In this document: piece after piece, positions 44,701 to 55,870 of the stretch
Numbering within the stretch: position 1 is the stretch's first letter
Layout: every line of letters begins with the position of its first letter
Source: Antedon mediterranea
Taxonomy: Eukaryota > Echinodermata > Crinoidea > Comatulida > Antedonidae
Assembly: GCF_964355755.1 (NCBI RefSeq)
Contig: NC_092676.1
Coordinates: 6,244,288 to 6,308,287 of the forward strand
DNA length: 64,000 nucleotides
Direction of reading: 5' to 3'
Notes under the pieces: generated by a model
Database searches by the model: none
What the model was told of the DNA's origin: nothing
The model's input: the letters and a program-made list of their open reading frames with translations, nothing else
Translations under genes and position numbers: made by a program

Positions 44701-46568
44701 AGTGCATTGTTGCATATGAACAGATGATAACATAAACATATGCACAATACACAATATTGAGAATTTGTGTCTAAAAATATCATAAAGAAGATGTTAGTTA
44801 TGTTATTATACTGTAATTTTTTATCCTAAATTATATAATTATATATTCTAGGTTATTTTTATTTTTTTAGTAATGTGTTTTGTTGTGGGTCCCTACGAGA
44901 CAAGTTTTTAACTTCTAGAAGGGATCCATGATAATAATGACTACCAATTACTGCTTTATCTATGTTCACTTTAATATCTTTTTTCTATTTTGTATATATT
45001 CATTCATTATTATCTAAATAAATATTATCTGAAAATAAATATTATCTGAAGAAAAATAAATATCTGAAATTAATTTAGTGTAGAAAAACAGACCTGTTAT
45101 GAACTATTACTGGTAGTGTTTTCTGTATTGGTTTGATGAATGCTATTTACTTACAATCTCATTAATATTTATGAGCAAAAACAAGAGCTAGGCCTATTAG
45201 GCCTATTCTCTAATTGATGACTATTGTTTGTACAATAGAGGCCTAGCCTAGCACTAACCGAACAAGTTATAAAGAGTATTGTAATCATTACACGTATCAT
45301 GAGTGTAGCCCGTGGATTATGTCAATTTACTATCGGGCCTAGGCTAGACTTAATATTTAGAGAGCAGACCGCACGTACCCGACCCGGCCGCGATTTTTTT
45401 TTTCGTACATAAGTTGGGGACCCCCTCATGAAACGTCACAAAATAAACATGAATAATTCATCAGTTAAATTGTCTTGTTCCGTGTGCACCCAAGCGTATA
45501 GCAACAAGAAGTGATTACACAAGTGCGGTACGATTCTAGGCCTATCTCCGCTGTTGTTGCGGCGTGCGATTTCATAGAAGAATAGCGGCGTTTTGTGTGG
45601 ATTGTCGAAATAATCAGCCTTTAGTTTATGGTGTTTTTAATATAATTTTTTACTAAAGAATTACGTGTTAAAACTATAGTTTCTATTAATACTATTAGGC
45701 CTAATTATTAGTCTCTAAACCCATGTCTATTCTAGTAGTAGTAGCTGTGTGGGTGTGTGTGACGTGTGTGTGTTAGGTATGACCAAAGATAGTTACACTA
45801 TAGTGTAACTATCTTTGGTATGACACAATCCGAGTAATAAGTCAGCAAAATTAAACAATAAACATTACACAAAAATACATTTTTATTCTCGTGGGTCAAA
45901 TCTTCCCATCTCATGTGTTCAAATACGCGCATTTTTAAAGTTGATAATAAAATAGCAGAATTAAAAAAATACAGTAGGCCTACACAAATTATACACATTC
46001 TTTATTCTTGTGGGTCTAAGCTTTCTTTGGGCTATGTCCAATGAATTACTACTTAGTTTAATGTCTTGCCGTACTTGCCTAGCTGTCGATTAGCCTCGAC
46101 TCGACACATTTTGTGTGAAGAGAAGAGTGCGCGAAGGCAATCACGTGAATTGACTTATAATCCTAGGCCTACTGTAGAAAGTATCGTATCGCAGTTGTAA
46201 TCACTTCTTGTTGCTATACGCTTGGGTGCACACGGAACAACAAATTTAACTGATGAATTATTCATGTTTATTTTGTGACGTTTCATGAAGGGGTCCCCAA
46301 CTTATGTACGAAAAAAAAAATCGCGACCCGGCCGACCACACACACATCATCATGGTGTGTGTTTTTGTGTGTCAACAAACAAGACTCGAGGAGGTTAGGC
46401 CTAGCCCCTAGGGCCTAGCCTAGTGCCTGCCATAGCAAATAGGCTGGGTAAACCTAGTATACTTTATAATGAATTGGCCATACTAACACAATAAAATATT
46501 AAGTCAAAAAATGCTGTATTTACAGCCAGTATGCTACATTTTTATACCTGAAACTCTTCTTCGGCCAT
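35731..46568 (-). CDS. HGD: homogentisate 1,2-dioxygenase, 13 coding exons
   Basis: Iron(II) enzyme that opens the homogentisate ring to maleylacetoacetate in tyrosine/phenylalanine breakdown; cytosolic. Exons (minus): 46568-46548, 44090-44019, 43824-43630, 43074-43015, 42422-42331, 41779-41745, 41419-41240, 40996-40878, 40660-40556, 39481-39302, 38875-38747, 38259-38126, 35785-35731. All junctions hold frame, giving 458 residues (human 445). Motifs: [133 protein letters not shown]. The iron ligands fall at His335, Glu341 and His371, the same numbers as in human HGD. The C terminus has an extra tail, [16 protein letters not shown], from its own last exon. No signal peptide. The first exon codes only seven residues. 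Confidence 0.97.
35903..36070. mobile_element. MITE family A, copy 7
   Basis: Left TTAAGCTCTGTCTACACTA, right TTTGATAGTGTACTAGACAG; interior TACCCAAATATGGTAGTGAT. In the last HGD intron. Confidence 0.8.
36667..37215. repeat. ~142-bp tandem repeat, four units, HGD intron
   Basis: Units contain GATGGATTATGTTACACTTT, AGATAAGAACCATTAATGCT, CAAGTCTGAACATAGCCTGA and CATTTTCAAGTTTTACATTG. Starts near 36673, 36818, 36960 and 37103. Confidence 0.88.
38977..39010. repeat. dispersed repeat D, copy 3 (fragment)
   Basis: Short fragment TATACTGGGTGATTCTTCAG in an HGD intron, followed by CTCCTAGGGCCCAG, as at 130-190. Confidence 0.5.
39524..39705. repeat. dispersed repeat D, copy 4
   Basis: Best-preserved copy, with TGGGTGACCTCTTCAGTCAA, ACACCGGGGTAACCCCCTAC and GAAAGATGTACTAGGTTCTT. 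It runs directly into a LINE fragment, so repeat D could be part of that LINE or an independent element beside it. Confidence 0.6.
39732..40208 (+). mobile_element. LINE 3' end fragment in HGD intron
   Basis: 39732-39950 encodes the typical C-terminal end of a non-LTR RT protein: [19 protein letters not shown], then [19 protein letters not shown] and a stop. A ~250-bp AT-rich 3' UTR follows and ends in AATA repeats near 40208. It is heavily 5'-truncated and antisense to HGD. Confidence 0.7.
41850..41950. mobile_element. MITE family A, copy 8 (degenerate)
   Basis: Partial copy with TGTCCATATATGGGCACC and TTTAGTGTAGACAAAGCTTTA. In an HGD intron. Confidence 0.5.
42602..42760. mobile_element. 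MITE family A, copy 9
   Basis: Left TTAAGCTCTGTCTACACTAT, right TAGTGTAGACAGAGCTTTAA, bordered by TTAA-type sequence. Confidence 0.8.
42859..42993. mobile_element. MITE family A, copy 10
   Basis: Left TAAAGCTCAGTCTATCCTAT, right TAGTGTAGACAGAGCTTTA. It ends 22 bases before an HGD exon (43015-43074). Confidence 0.8.
43310..43566 (+). repeat. CR1-like LINE 3' tail in HGD intron
   Basis: Contains GAGCGCATAGAAACATCG and TTTGCGCTATATAAATC followed by a TATC/TTA microsatellite. The same GCGCTATATAA-plus-microsatellite signature occurs on the minus strand at the end of the LINE at 51780. No RT domain remains. Confidence 0.5.
45390..46324. mobile_element. Mutator-like non-autonomous element, 935 bp
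   Basis: Lies in HGD intron 1. Terminal inverted repeats are ~135 bp and nearly perfect; they start GCGATTTTTTTTTTCGTACA and include AAGTTGGGGACCCC and AGCGTATAGCAACAAGAAGT. Weaker similarity continues another ~25 bp inward. The element is flanked on both sides by GACCCGGCC (45381-45389 and 46325-46333), a 9-bp target-site duplication. Long TIRs with a 9-bp duplication are the hallmark of Mutator-like elements (known for the family). The interior lacks a transposase, and a perfect 38-bp palindrome sits within it. Confidence 0.82.
45782..45819. repeat. perfect 38-bp palindrome
   Basis: ACCAAAGATAGTTACACTA is followed directly by its reverse complement with no loop, centred at 45800/45801. The direct words GTATGAC occur on either side, so it may be a tiny foldback insertion. 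Confidence 0.9.
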
Positions 46569-49388
46569 GTTGTGTACGTCGTCGTCGTGTATCGGAACGT
46601 GAGTGTATATGACCGGTGACCCGTGACGCAAACGAGATGGGCGTGTTTTCAATTATGTATTTGATTGGTCAACATTTGGAGGTGTGTTAGATTCATTGAC
46701 AACTTTGGACAAATTAAAGTAGACATAGGCCTAGATGAAACGTAGAAGTATTATAGTTACACTACCTCCATGGATAAAACGTATTTACAAAAATCGTTGC
46801 ATGGTATTGATTTAATTTTTAACTGGAATTAAAATTATTTAGAAGTGTCATTTTACATATTTTACATACAGATATGTATACATTGTGTTGCAATGGCCTT
46901 TTCACTGATAAAATTAAAAAGTTCCTATTTAGTAGATCAACGTAAGTATTACATACGTCATATTATTTTGTTGTCTTATGTGGGTTCATCCCACTTTTAT
47001 TTTCATCATATACATTTTCATATAAATACTGTATATTAATTTATACACATTTGTTCTAACATAGTAATTTTTGTTATCATGTGTTTTTACATACATGATT
47101 GTTGTTGTAATCTTTTCTCTATTCATTATCATTATTTACCATCATTTTCTCTTAGAATTTATACATAGGCCTATCATCTTTTAATGTATTTTGGTTTTTT
47201 TCTCTTTTATGTTAACTCATAACATATTTTTTCAACCTTTCTTATTTTTAAAAACATATTTTGCATTCGTTAACATACACATCTTATTCTTTATATTAAT
47301 ATACCTCATATTAAATTTAACACATTTCTACTAGTATTTTTTTCTTTACATATATTTTCATATACACTTTTAAATTTGTTTATACTCCTCTATTTATTAT
47401 CCAACCCTTTTTTTTCATTTGGTTTACATAGCATATATCCTTTGATAACTTACATTAGACTTAAAAAGTACTGTACTGTCATATTATTAATACATTTATA
47501 ACATACATACAAGGTTATATTTGGCCCACCGTAGAGAAATTTTTATAATAGGTGGATCCAATTTTCATATTAGTTACTAGATAATATTTTGTTACATATT
47601 ACATAAAATATTACATAATATTTACCATTGAATAATACTTTTGTTTGGTTTCTATCTATTATATTAGAATAAAATAGAAATAATTAAAATGAATTCGATA
47701 AGTATGTGAAGTTGTTATTCACGGACGCCCTCATTGGCAATTGTTGGTTAAAAAACATCAATAATAATAAAAATGATCTCACAGTATTTTATTTTTGGAA
47801 AGTCCTATCGATTGCCCCTTCTTATAATATAACATAGGGTTGGTGTGAACATCAGTCCAAAATACGACGTCAACTTGAGGAAGAGTCTAAATCTCAATTC
47901 GCCAGGGGCACCTATGTATGCATGCGCACTTAATTCATGAGATATATGGACCGCAATTTATGAATCGTATTTTACCATTTGCACAATTCATTTGTTACTA
48001 CAGTATGTAGGGCAAGGTACAAAACGCGATGGTGAAAGTTGTTCTCCTTTTATCCTTGTAATTTTTAATCATATGAATTATCTTATGTAAAATGTTAATC
48101 TTTTAATAATCATAATTTGGTTATCTTAGTAATTGCATTGCGTCATGGCACCTAGTTAACACTGAGTTAACATACGTCGTTGTTGTAATTGTATTATTAT
48201 ACTCCACGGTTATAAATAATTCACTATGGAGTTGTGAGTGCCCTGACGGATGATGACCAGTATAAATTGTCATTCGTCAGGGTACCTATAGTTAACATAT
48301 ACTTTGTTAATTTATAGGCCCATACAGGCCCCGTAGCAAAAAAAAAAGTGGGGGAGGGGGGGGGCGGTGTAGTTCGGGTGAACCCCACCTTTACAGCGAA
48401 CCCCCTTAACCGAATGCGAATCCCCATGCAAATATGTGCCCTACATTACAAAAGGTTATTCGTAAATTGAAAAATTCGTAAACTCGTTCGTGAATAACTC
48501 CTCATACCTTCTTCCCTGTATGAGCGTACGTCGAGCGATACGTGTCTGTAAATTTCTAAGAGTTGCAAATGAATTGCTGATTTTCACCTGAAATTAAATA
48601 CCAAATTTTGTTCCCTGGATGTAACATGATATTGACAGTGTATCGTTCTAAACAGTGAGCTGGGGCTTTTCGTATAAACAGGGAGGCTCCCTGGTATAAA
48701 GGACACCGCCAGGCAACCGCGTACCTATTGTTTAGATCACTGGCAGTCAGCGTGCATAAATTATAATAGCCTTCCGACGTAGGCCTACATAAAAAAAATG
48801 GAACGCTGCGGTTACCTACAGTATTTATGTGTGGCTATCTATGGTATCATGTACTGTAGTTTACATTATAGCCTACTGTAGTATCCGATTATTTTTTTCT
48901 AGGCACCAGCAAATACGTAGGCCTACTCGACTGTATCAATAGGCCTACCACCTATTTACATTGATATATTTAATTTCCTCAATAAATTGCTGTAAATAGA
49001 TATAGATAGAGCTATAATAAGCATTGAATTTGCTTTCACACCAAAGTGTTTCTTTTTTCGGGGCTTTTTCTAGACGTACGTTCGCATTGAACTTGAACGC
49101 AAAACAAAATACCGAGTGAATGATCAAACAATCGGCGGTTCAGCATTAGGCCTATAGAGCACGCGCATCTAACATACGGCAACAAATGTTATCGTCCTTT
49201 AAGTAGTCCACGTGTGAGAGGAGGAGGAAAAAAGTATGATCGTTTTGATGTTTGTTTGGTAGCATGCTCCATAAGAATGTCTTTTCTGGCCAAGAGGTGG
49301 CATTTATCATGAATGTTACCTGTGACCCAAATACTTCTTTTTGTCCGAATTCCCCCTTGACAGATCCTGGCTACGGCCCTGCTATAGC
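46569..49388. other. HGD promoter side and gene-free AT-rich DNA
   Basis: 46569-46650 is the HGD upstream region, with GTGACGCAAACGAG as a possible CRE/AP-1-like site. The rest is AT-rich with no supported gene. A G-rich run (GGGGGAGGGGGGGGGCGG) lies near 48350. Small ORFs lack motifs. Confidence 0.45.
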
Positions 49389-49396
49389 CTACAGTA

Positions 49397-50479
49397 GGGG
49401 TGTCACGAAAGCTCAGACCACGAAAGCTCAGACCCCCTAAGACCTAAGATCACGAAAGCTAAGACCCAACACCTAAGATTACAAATATTTATCTTTCGCA
49501 CCTGCCTTGTATTTTAACTCCCAACATTTATTCTGAATACCACACCTTAGAATTGGCACTTTCATGAAAAAGAATCACATAAAAAGTAACAAATACATTT
49601 TTAAATTGATGATTTTACAGACGTTTTTCTCGCACACAAAATGACTAGCCTACAGTAGTACTACAGTAGGCCTACCCCATGTTCAATGTTTTTGTTTCTA
49701 TGGAACGTCAAAAGAGCAAAAATTATATAGAGGGCTGAAAACTCTGTGGAGTCCATCTACAGTGTGGATGGAACAATGTAAAATTAAAATTGTAATGATA
49801 ATAGTATAATCATGCAAGTACGAAGAAATAAATACTGGCAAATAAATTTTAATTTAAAAATCATGATTAGTTTTTTTGTTTCGTTTTCTTTCTGTTTTTA
49901 TGCTTGTACTATTATTGTTGCTCTTTTGGCGCTCCATGGAAACAAAAACATTGAGCATGGTGGGAGCTCGAGGAGTTACATTACAGTATACAAAGAAACA
50001 CATATGTAAAATCATCAATTTAAAGGATTTATTTATTTGTTATTATGTGTTTCTCCTTCTGAAAGTACTTATAAGTCCTAATTTTAAAGTGTGGTGTTCA
50101 GGATAAAGTTAGTCAACAAATTTGGAGTCAAAATACAAGAAAGGCAGGTGCGTAAGAAAAACATCCTCTGAACCAACACAATGGAGTAAATATATACCAA
50201 CAAACAACCCGTCAAGTTTGTTTGTTGTAAAGAAAAAATATACATTTACTCAACGGGCGAAAATAATGTGAGTTTATCTATGTTTTGCGGTAGTATTAAA
50301 TTATATTTATGGTAATAAATGAAACCTACTGTGTTTAAAATTATGTATGGATTAACAAGTATTGTTTTTAATCTGTAGTATATCTTAGTATTTGTAATCT
50401 TAGGTGTTGGGTCTTAGCTTTCGTGATCTTAGGTCTTAGGGGGTCTGAGCTTTCGTGGTCTGAGCTTTCGTGACACCCC
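49397..50479. mobile_element. foldback transposon, 1.08 kb, 8-bp target duplication
   Basis: Left end GGGGTGTCACGAAAGCTCAG (49397), right end CTGAGCTTTCGTGACACCCC (to 50479), both flanked by CTACAGTA (49389-49396 and 50480-50487). The inverted similarity runs far inward: CACCTAAGATTACAAATA pairs with TATTTGTAATCTTAGGTG, TGATGATTTTACA pairs with TGTAAAATCATCA, and the central CTATGGAACGTCAAAAGAGC mirrors GCTCTTTTGGCGCTCCATGG. It is therefore almost one long palindrome with a ~250-bp unpaired segment on the right. An 8-bp duplication fits hAT. No transposase is present. Confidence 0.82.
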
Positions 50480-50751
50480 CTACAGTAGTTTAGAAGCCTC
50501 AACAGAATGCATAACATAATTATCCTAACTATGAACGCCAGCAGGCTAGTGATCTGGAGGAGGTCGTTTAGAGTCATCCGAGAATTACTTTAAGTATAAG
50601 TACTTTAAGTATTAAGTACTTAGTAAAAGTACAAATTACGTCAGAGTAAGGAAAAAACAATGACCAATAATATTACAGTATAATAAATATAAATAATGTA
50701 TGGTCTGAGCAATTTGAGAGCATTGTTAAATTTCTATGACCAGCCGTTTTT

Positions 50752-51539
50752 AGTCGCGTGGAAGCGACTCTATAGTTCACTATGTCGGTCGGTCGGTCTG
50801 TCTGTCTGTCTGTCGGTCTGTCTGTCGGTCTGTCTGTCTGTCGGTCCGGTATCACTATGCGTTTTATCGCTTTATGACCTTATCTTGATATCAGTTTAAT
50901 CTAGCTAAGTCAATTTTTCACAGAATATTCCTCATGGCCAGGAATCGATGTGGTTATGTTTTCACGGTGCGCAATAAAAAATTACGCGGTCTACGCATGA
51001 TTTAACGAAATCACGTTTGTAATCATATCTTATATAACAACCATGAATCACAATTAAATAAAATTTGGTACTCATAAATTTCAGGGCATAAATCATCATA
51101 ATATGGCAATACAATTACGTGCGTAGCGCATTTAACGCATGCGTACGGGCGCTTAAAATTTTCAAAATTTATTTTCGATGAAATAAGAGTACGTTTCAGG
51201 CAATTTTAAGCGTTTACAAAATTGCCATGAGTGCGCAGATTTTTGCGCGCGCACTGCGCGTTAAATGTTATTGCGCACTCTTTTTGCCCGATTTCTGTTT
51301 TCTTGACTTACTTTTCAACTCGAAATTACGTTATACGAGCACGTCAAAAGTGACAGGCTACGCACGTGTAAATTAAAAAAATATAAATGTTTTTAAACAT
51401 TTCAACATTTTTAAACATGTTCAGTAATTTCGGTCAGTATAGTTCACTATGTCGGTCGGTCCGTCTGTCTGTCGGTCTGTCTGTCTGTCGGTCTGTTTGT
51501 CTGTCGGTCCGGTATCACTATGCATTGTAGCACGCGACT
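50752..51539. mobile_element. inverted-repeat element C, long copy with GGTC/GTCT microsatellites
   Basis: Left AGTCGCGTGGAAGCGACTC, right TTGTAGCACGCGACT. Both ends carry TATAGTTCACTATGTCGGTC followed by a GGTC/GTCT microsatellite (50787-50850 and 51453-51512) and GGTATCACTATGC, in the same orientation. The middle is CpG-containing DNA rich in GCGCA words. Shorter relatives lie at 30590 and 31190. Confidence 0.6.
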
Positions 51540-51779
51540 TAATGGCTGTTGGCCTTGTTTAGATACAGTGCCTATAGAGGTCAGAGTAGAATAATACATC
51601 TCATTCATTGTAATTATTTATGAAAGACTTGAATGATGAATAAATAATTATATAATATAAGTGATGGTAAACCACAAAAGAGATGAGAATAAAATCTAAA
51701 TAGTGTAGTGTTAAATAATTTGCTTTTTAAATTTTGTTTAAATTTATTTTAGACATTTTATGATTTCTATAATTTATAT

Positions 51780-53162
51780 TAATAATAATAATAATAAATG
51801 AAAACTTATATAGCGCCGGTATCCTCCACCCATGTGGCGCTCATGGCGCTTTGTGCATTAACAACGTGCGAGAACATCAGCGAATAGCGACGTCTTTAGG
51901 TTGGTCTTGAAACTGTTTAGACTAGTTGAGCATTTAACTGTTGCTGGCAAGCTGTTCCATACACTTGCGGCCGCAACGTAAAAAGATCTCTGACCCCACT
52001 GATTTTTCGCTCCTACGCTCTTGAAGAAGGTTTTGTGACAATGATCGTAGGCCTCTGCGGGATGATTCGTAACGATCCACAAGGTCAGATAAATCAGGAG
52101 CACTGTCATTTAGGATCTTGAATACAAACAACGCAAGTTTGTACTTAATACGTTGTTGAACAGGCAACCAATGCAAATCCATCAGGACAGGAGTTATGTG
52201 AGCGTTTGATTTTGTATAAGTTACAATTCTAGCTGCCATATTTTGCAAGCGCTGCAAACGTTGTATTTGAGATTTTGGTATGCCAAACAACAAGGCATTA
52301 CCAATGTCAATTTTAGAAGTGACAAATGAGTGTAGGCCTACAATCAATTCAGCTGTTTTCTTGTTAAGATTACCGCGAATACGACCAAGGTTCCTAATCG
52401 ATATGCATGCTGCTTTGGATACAGTTGTTATTTTGTGCTTCCATAGTGAGATTACTATCCAGCATGATTCCCAGATTCCGGACCACCGATGAGGGAGCGA
52501 TGTTAGAGTTTCCGATTCTGATATGTGTGATGTTGATTTTGGAGATGTTACATTTAGACCCGACGATAATAAACTCTGTCTTTCCATCATTCAACTTTAG
52601 GTAATTTGTTGTCATCCAATTGCGAACATCTTCAATACCGGCTTCCATCTTACTGATTGCTGCAGCAACATCCCTTTGCACTGGATTTACTGACACATAA
52701 ATCTGTGTATCATCTGCATAGAAATGGAAATGTAGACTGTGTTTGCGAATAATGTCACCAAGGGGAAGCGTATAAATGGAAAACTGGCCAGGCCCAATTA
52801 CTGACCCCTATGGTACACCATATTCCAGGCAAGCTTCATCTGAGAATGCATCATTGATACAGACTAGCTGACGTCTTCCTGTAAGATATGACTGGAACCA
52901 GTTAAGAGCAACACCATTTATGCCAATGCGATTTCTCAGACGGGTTATCAGTCTTTGGTGATCAACTGTATCAAACGCTGCTGACAAATCCAACAACACC
53001 AATAGCGTTATTTTCCCATCATTCATTCCTTGTAACAAATCATTCTGTACCTTTAAAAGGGAACTCTCCGTGCTATGACATGCACGATATGCCGACTGGT
53101 AATTCTCATTTAAATTATGCTTTTGAAGATATGGAGTAATGCGTGATGTCACTACACGCTCC
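51780..53162 (-). mobile_element. LINE C: decayed Jockey/CR1-like RT, minus strand
   Basis: In order on the minus strand: TSRITPYLQKHNLNENYQSA, VLLDLSAAFDTVDHQRL and NWFQSYLTGRRQLV, then CLEYGVP followed by a stop (53152-52808). [20 protein letters not shown], carrying an intact YADD core, follows near 52700. Then come [18 protein letters not shown] and [14 protein letters not shown] (to 52394), a frame change, and RLQRLQNMAARIVTYTKS with the C-terminal LHWLPVQQRIKYKLALFVFK (52590-51934). The 3' end is GGCGCTATATAAG then a TTA microsatellite. 5'-truncated with several stops and frameshifts, hence dead. Its words differ from LINEs A and B, so it is a separate lineage. Confidence 0.88.
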
Positions 53163-54769
53163 AGAGTCTCCTATTTGACTGTCAATCTCGGCCGATATTA
53201 TAATCAGATAATCGTTGAATTATGATCAAAACAGTCCATAGTAAAGTTTTTGTTTGTAATACTAATAGGAAACAATTTGTTCACACTTTAATGTCCCTTT
53301 GTACAATTTATCACTTGTTGACATCTAGGCTTGATGAAGTCACCTCCAGACTTGACATTAGCAATAAAATTAACTAAAGTGACAGAAATTGAGTCTGTTT
53401 AGTAGTCTAAAATTGGCTTTAATATTATTTAGACATCATTTTCATTTAAATTATTTAATAAGCACATCATCTTTTACAGATTAAGTATTTTTTATTTTTC
53501 AATTTCAATTGCACAATTATATATCATAGTATGAATTCTTTTTGTATTTTACTTCAAATACAAAAGTTATTCACTTCTGTAAAAAAAATGATCTACTTAT
53601 AAAAAGAGAAAAGAAACGTTTACTTTTAACCAAAAACCATTGTCTGACAGACAATTTAAGTATTTTTTGCTTTAAATTGAATTTTTTCAGCAGGTAACTA
53701 TTTTTTGGTTAACGTGAATAACTATTATGTGACAATAAAATGACACACTCAAAAAAAAAATTGAAAACAAATTTTTTTTTCAGGAGGACAATATAATTTA
53801 TCTTTAAAACTATTCAGTACGTCAACAAGCGAGCGACGTTTTTTGTAAGAAATATTTCTTGTTTCTAGTTTGTTTAAATATATCTATTTATGGAATACAT
53901 AAGAATATAATATCATAATGTAGATACTCATTAAGTTGTGCGTTCATGATATTGATTTCTACTCCCAGGAGACCAACGGCGGCAGAACCGTATCATACAA
54001 TGGTTTTAAGTCTATGCTCACTTTTGTGGACATTTCTTGTTGTGTATCGTGATATTTTTTCTCTTGCACCTATGATGTTTACATTATTTTCAGACTGTTA
54101 GATAGTTACACTTGCCATTGTTTGCTTTTCATTGTTTTCATTGCCATTTGCCTTTCCTTTCATCCATTTTCACATGCAATTCGTTCAGATCATTTGCGGT
54201 AGTGCGATTTGAGTAAACTTTTGTCTTTTGAGACCATATTTCATTGCAAGTTTGTTTGAGTAATGAAACAGTTTTAGTGATTATATACAATAATAGTTCG
54301 ATAGCTGTATTGACACCAGATAATTAATGATTCAATCAATCAGTAAAATTTTTAAAATTGTTGACACAACGCCCACAAGACAGCGGTAGGCATTAAAAAC
54401 ATGAGTTTGAATAGTGTTTAATGCAGAATGGCAATTTTACAAACCAAAGACAGACCAAGTAAAAAGCACGAAACGATGCTAGATTCTAGTCACCAACATC
54501 ATCTGGTCCTGGGCATTATTGGTTAATTTTCATCCGTTTAAAAACTCTTTCAATATTTGTTTATTCTAAACTGATGCTGTTATGCATTTTAAATTCTTGT
54601 TTTAATCATGGACCTATAAACAAGATAATAATAATTATGTAATCATATAGGGAAGTTAGAAGTTTATTTATATTTCTCCATGGTTTTATTGACAGCAGCT
54701 GTGTGCTTTAGATAGGATCGGAGTAGGCTAATGCTAATTGTTTGATCTTTCCGCTTATAAATTAAAAGT
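53163..54769. other. gene-free AT-rich DNA
   Basis: No coding signal. 53560-53830 is a copy of a dispersed repeat seen again at 61500-61745. The rest shows nothing recognisable. Confidence 0.5.
53560..53830. repeat. dispersed repeat E, copy 1
   Basis: Shares, in order with 61500-61745, a GACAGACAATTT or GGCAGCCAATTT block, TTTGCTTTAAATT or TGTGCTTTAAATT, GATAACTATTAT or GAATAACTATTATG, and AGGACAATAT or GGACAATATATC. Class unknown; no ORF. Confidence 0.6.
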
Positions 54770-55440
54770 TCTCAAACAAATTCCGAATTGTAATTTCATT
54801 TTTGAACGTAGGAGGAAACTACAACAATGATTTACTTTTCTCGAGCTATGCCATTCTATTCCAACTGTAGTCTCAAAGAAAAATATAAGCCTATAACAAA
54901 AGACCATTTTTAATTTTTCGACAATTCTAACTCAGTCTCGACAGGTTTTTATTAAAAATTAACAAAGGATGAGACAAGTTGTCATAAAGTTAAAATCTGA
55001 TATTTTAGAGCGTGGGAGGAAACGCAAAAATGATTTATTATTTTCTTTCCTTGAGTTATGCATACTTTTACAGATTTACTGTATATTTCTTTATTAATCA
55101 ATCAAGGTCAATTCAAATACTGTACACAAATATCAAACAAACAGAAAACATTTGCACACAGGAACAGACACTTCCCACGCAATCTCGGTCGGTGGTATTA
55201 AAAATGAATAAAGGATGAGACAAGTTGTCTCACATAAAAGTATCTAATTGAAATCTGATATTTTAGAATTTCCTCAAGCTATGCATACTTTTGTATTGAA
55301 AATAAAGCAATTGTAATAAAATAAATTTCAGGACTGGTGCATTGAACTCCAATTGTAGTTCGGAATAAAATTATAAATCTATACAATAAAATACTATTTT
55401 GAATGTTGACTCTTCTCACGCTATCTCGGCACTTGGATGA
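54770..55440. repeat. direct repeats of ~200-245 bp, two to three units
   Basis: Recurring words: GGAGGAAAC followed by ATGATTTA; GCTATGC followed by a Phe-rich AT stretch; GGATGAGACAAGTTGTC (54968 and 55215); and AATCTGATATTTTAGA. ORFs across it are artefacts. Confidence 0.65.
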
Positions 55441-55870
55441 AACGAATTATTGATTTGTTTAATTTCCATTTTCTTTTTCCACTCAGGCTTGACAGATATT
55501 ATTCGATAGGGTTCTATTGGTTATTACTACACTACAACCGTGTAGAAATTAGTTGAGTAGTTGGTCTAGCTACAGCGGGTGTTGAGCGGCTTCGTTATTT
55601 TTGAAAGCCAAGGAAAGTGTTCCCTTTAAAAGGTATGTCGACTCCATTGTATATCAATTTAATCTGAATTATCTTTAAATTAACGTTTTAACTTTTTACT
55701 TTGGAGAGCCCTCGACAGGAATGTTTTAATGACATTTTAGGTAATCCGTCTGCTTTATTGTTAGCTTTTACACTTTGTTCTGTCCATGTTTTTTATGATA
55801 TAATATGATATCGATAATACTCGTGCTATTGTTATAGATTCTTTAAAACCAGTGATTGAGGAACATTGCT

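Noticed and set aside
50673-50899. ORFs with DRPTDRPTDRQT or SVCLSVCLSVCL repeats
   Set aside because: Translated GGTC/GTCT microsatellite, not a real repeat protein.
52280-52604. Plus-strand ORFs of 65-70 codons
   Set aside because: Antisense shadows of the minus-strand LINE C reverse transcriptase.
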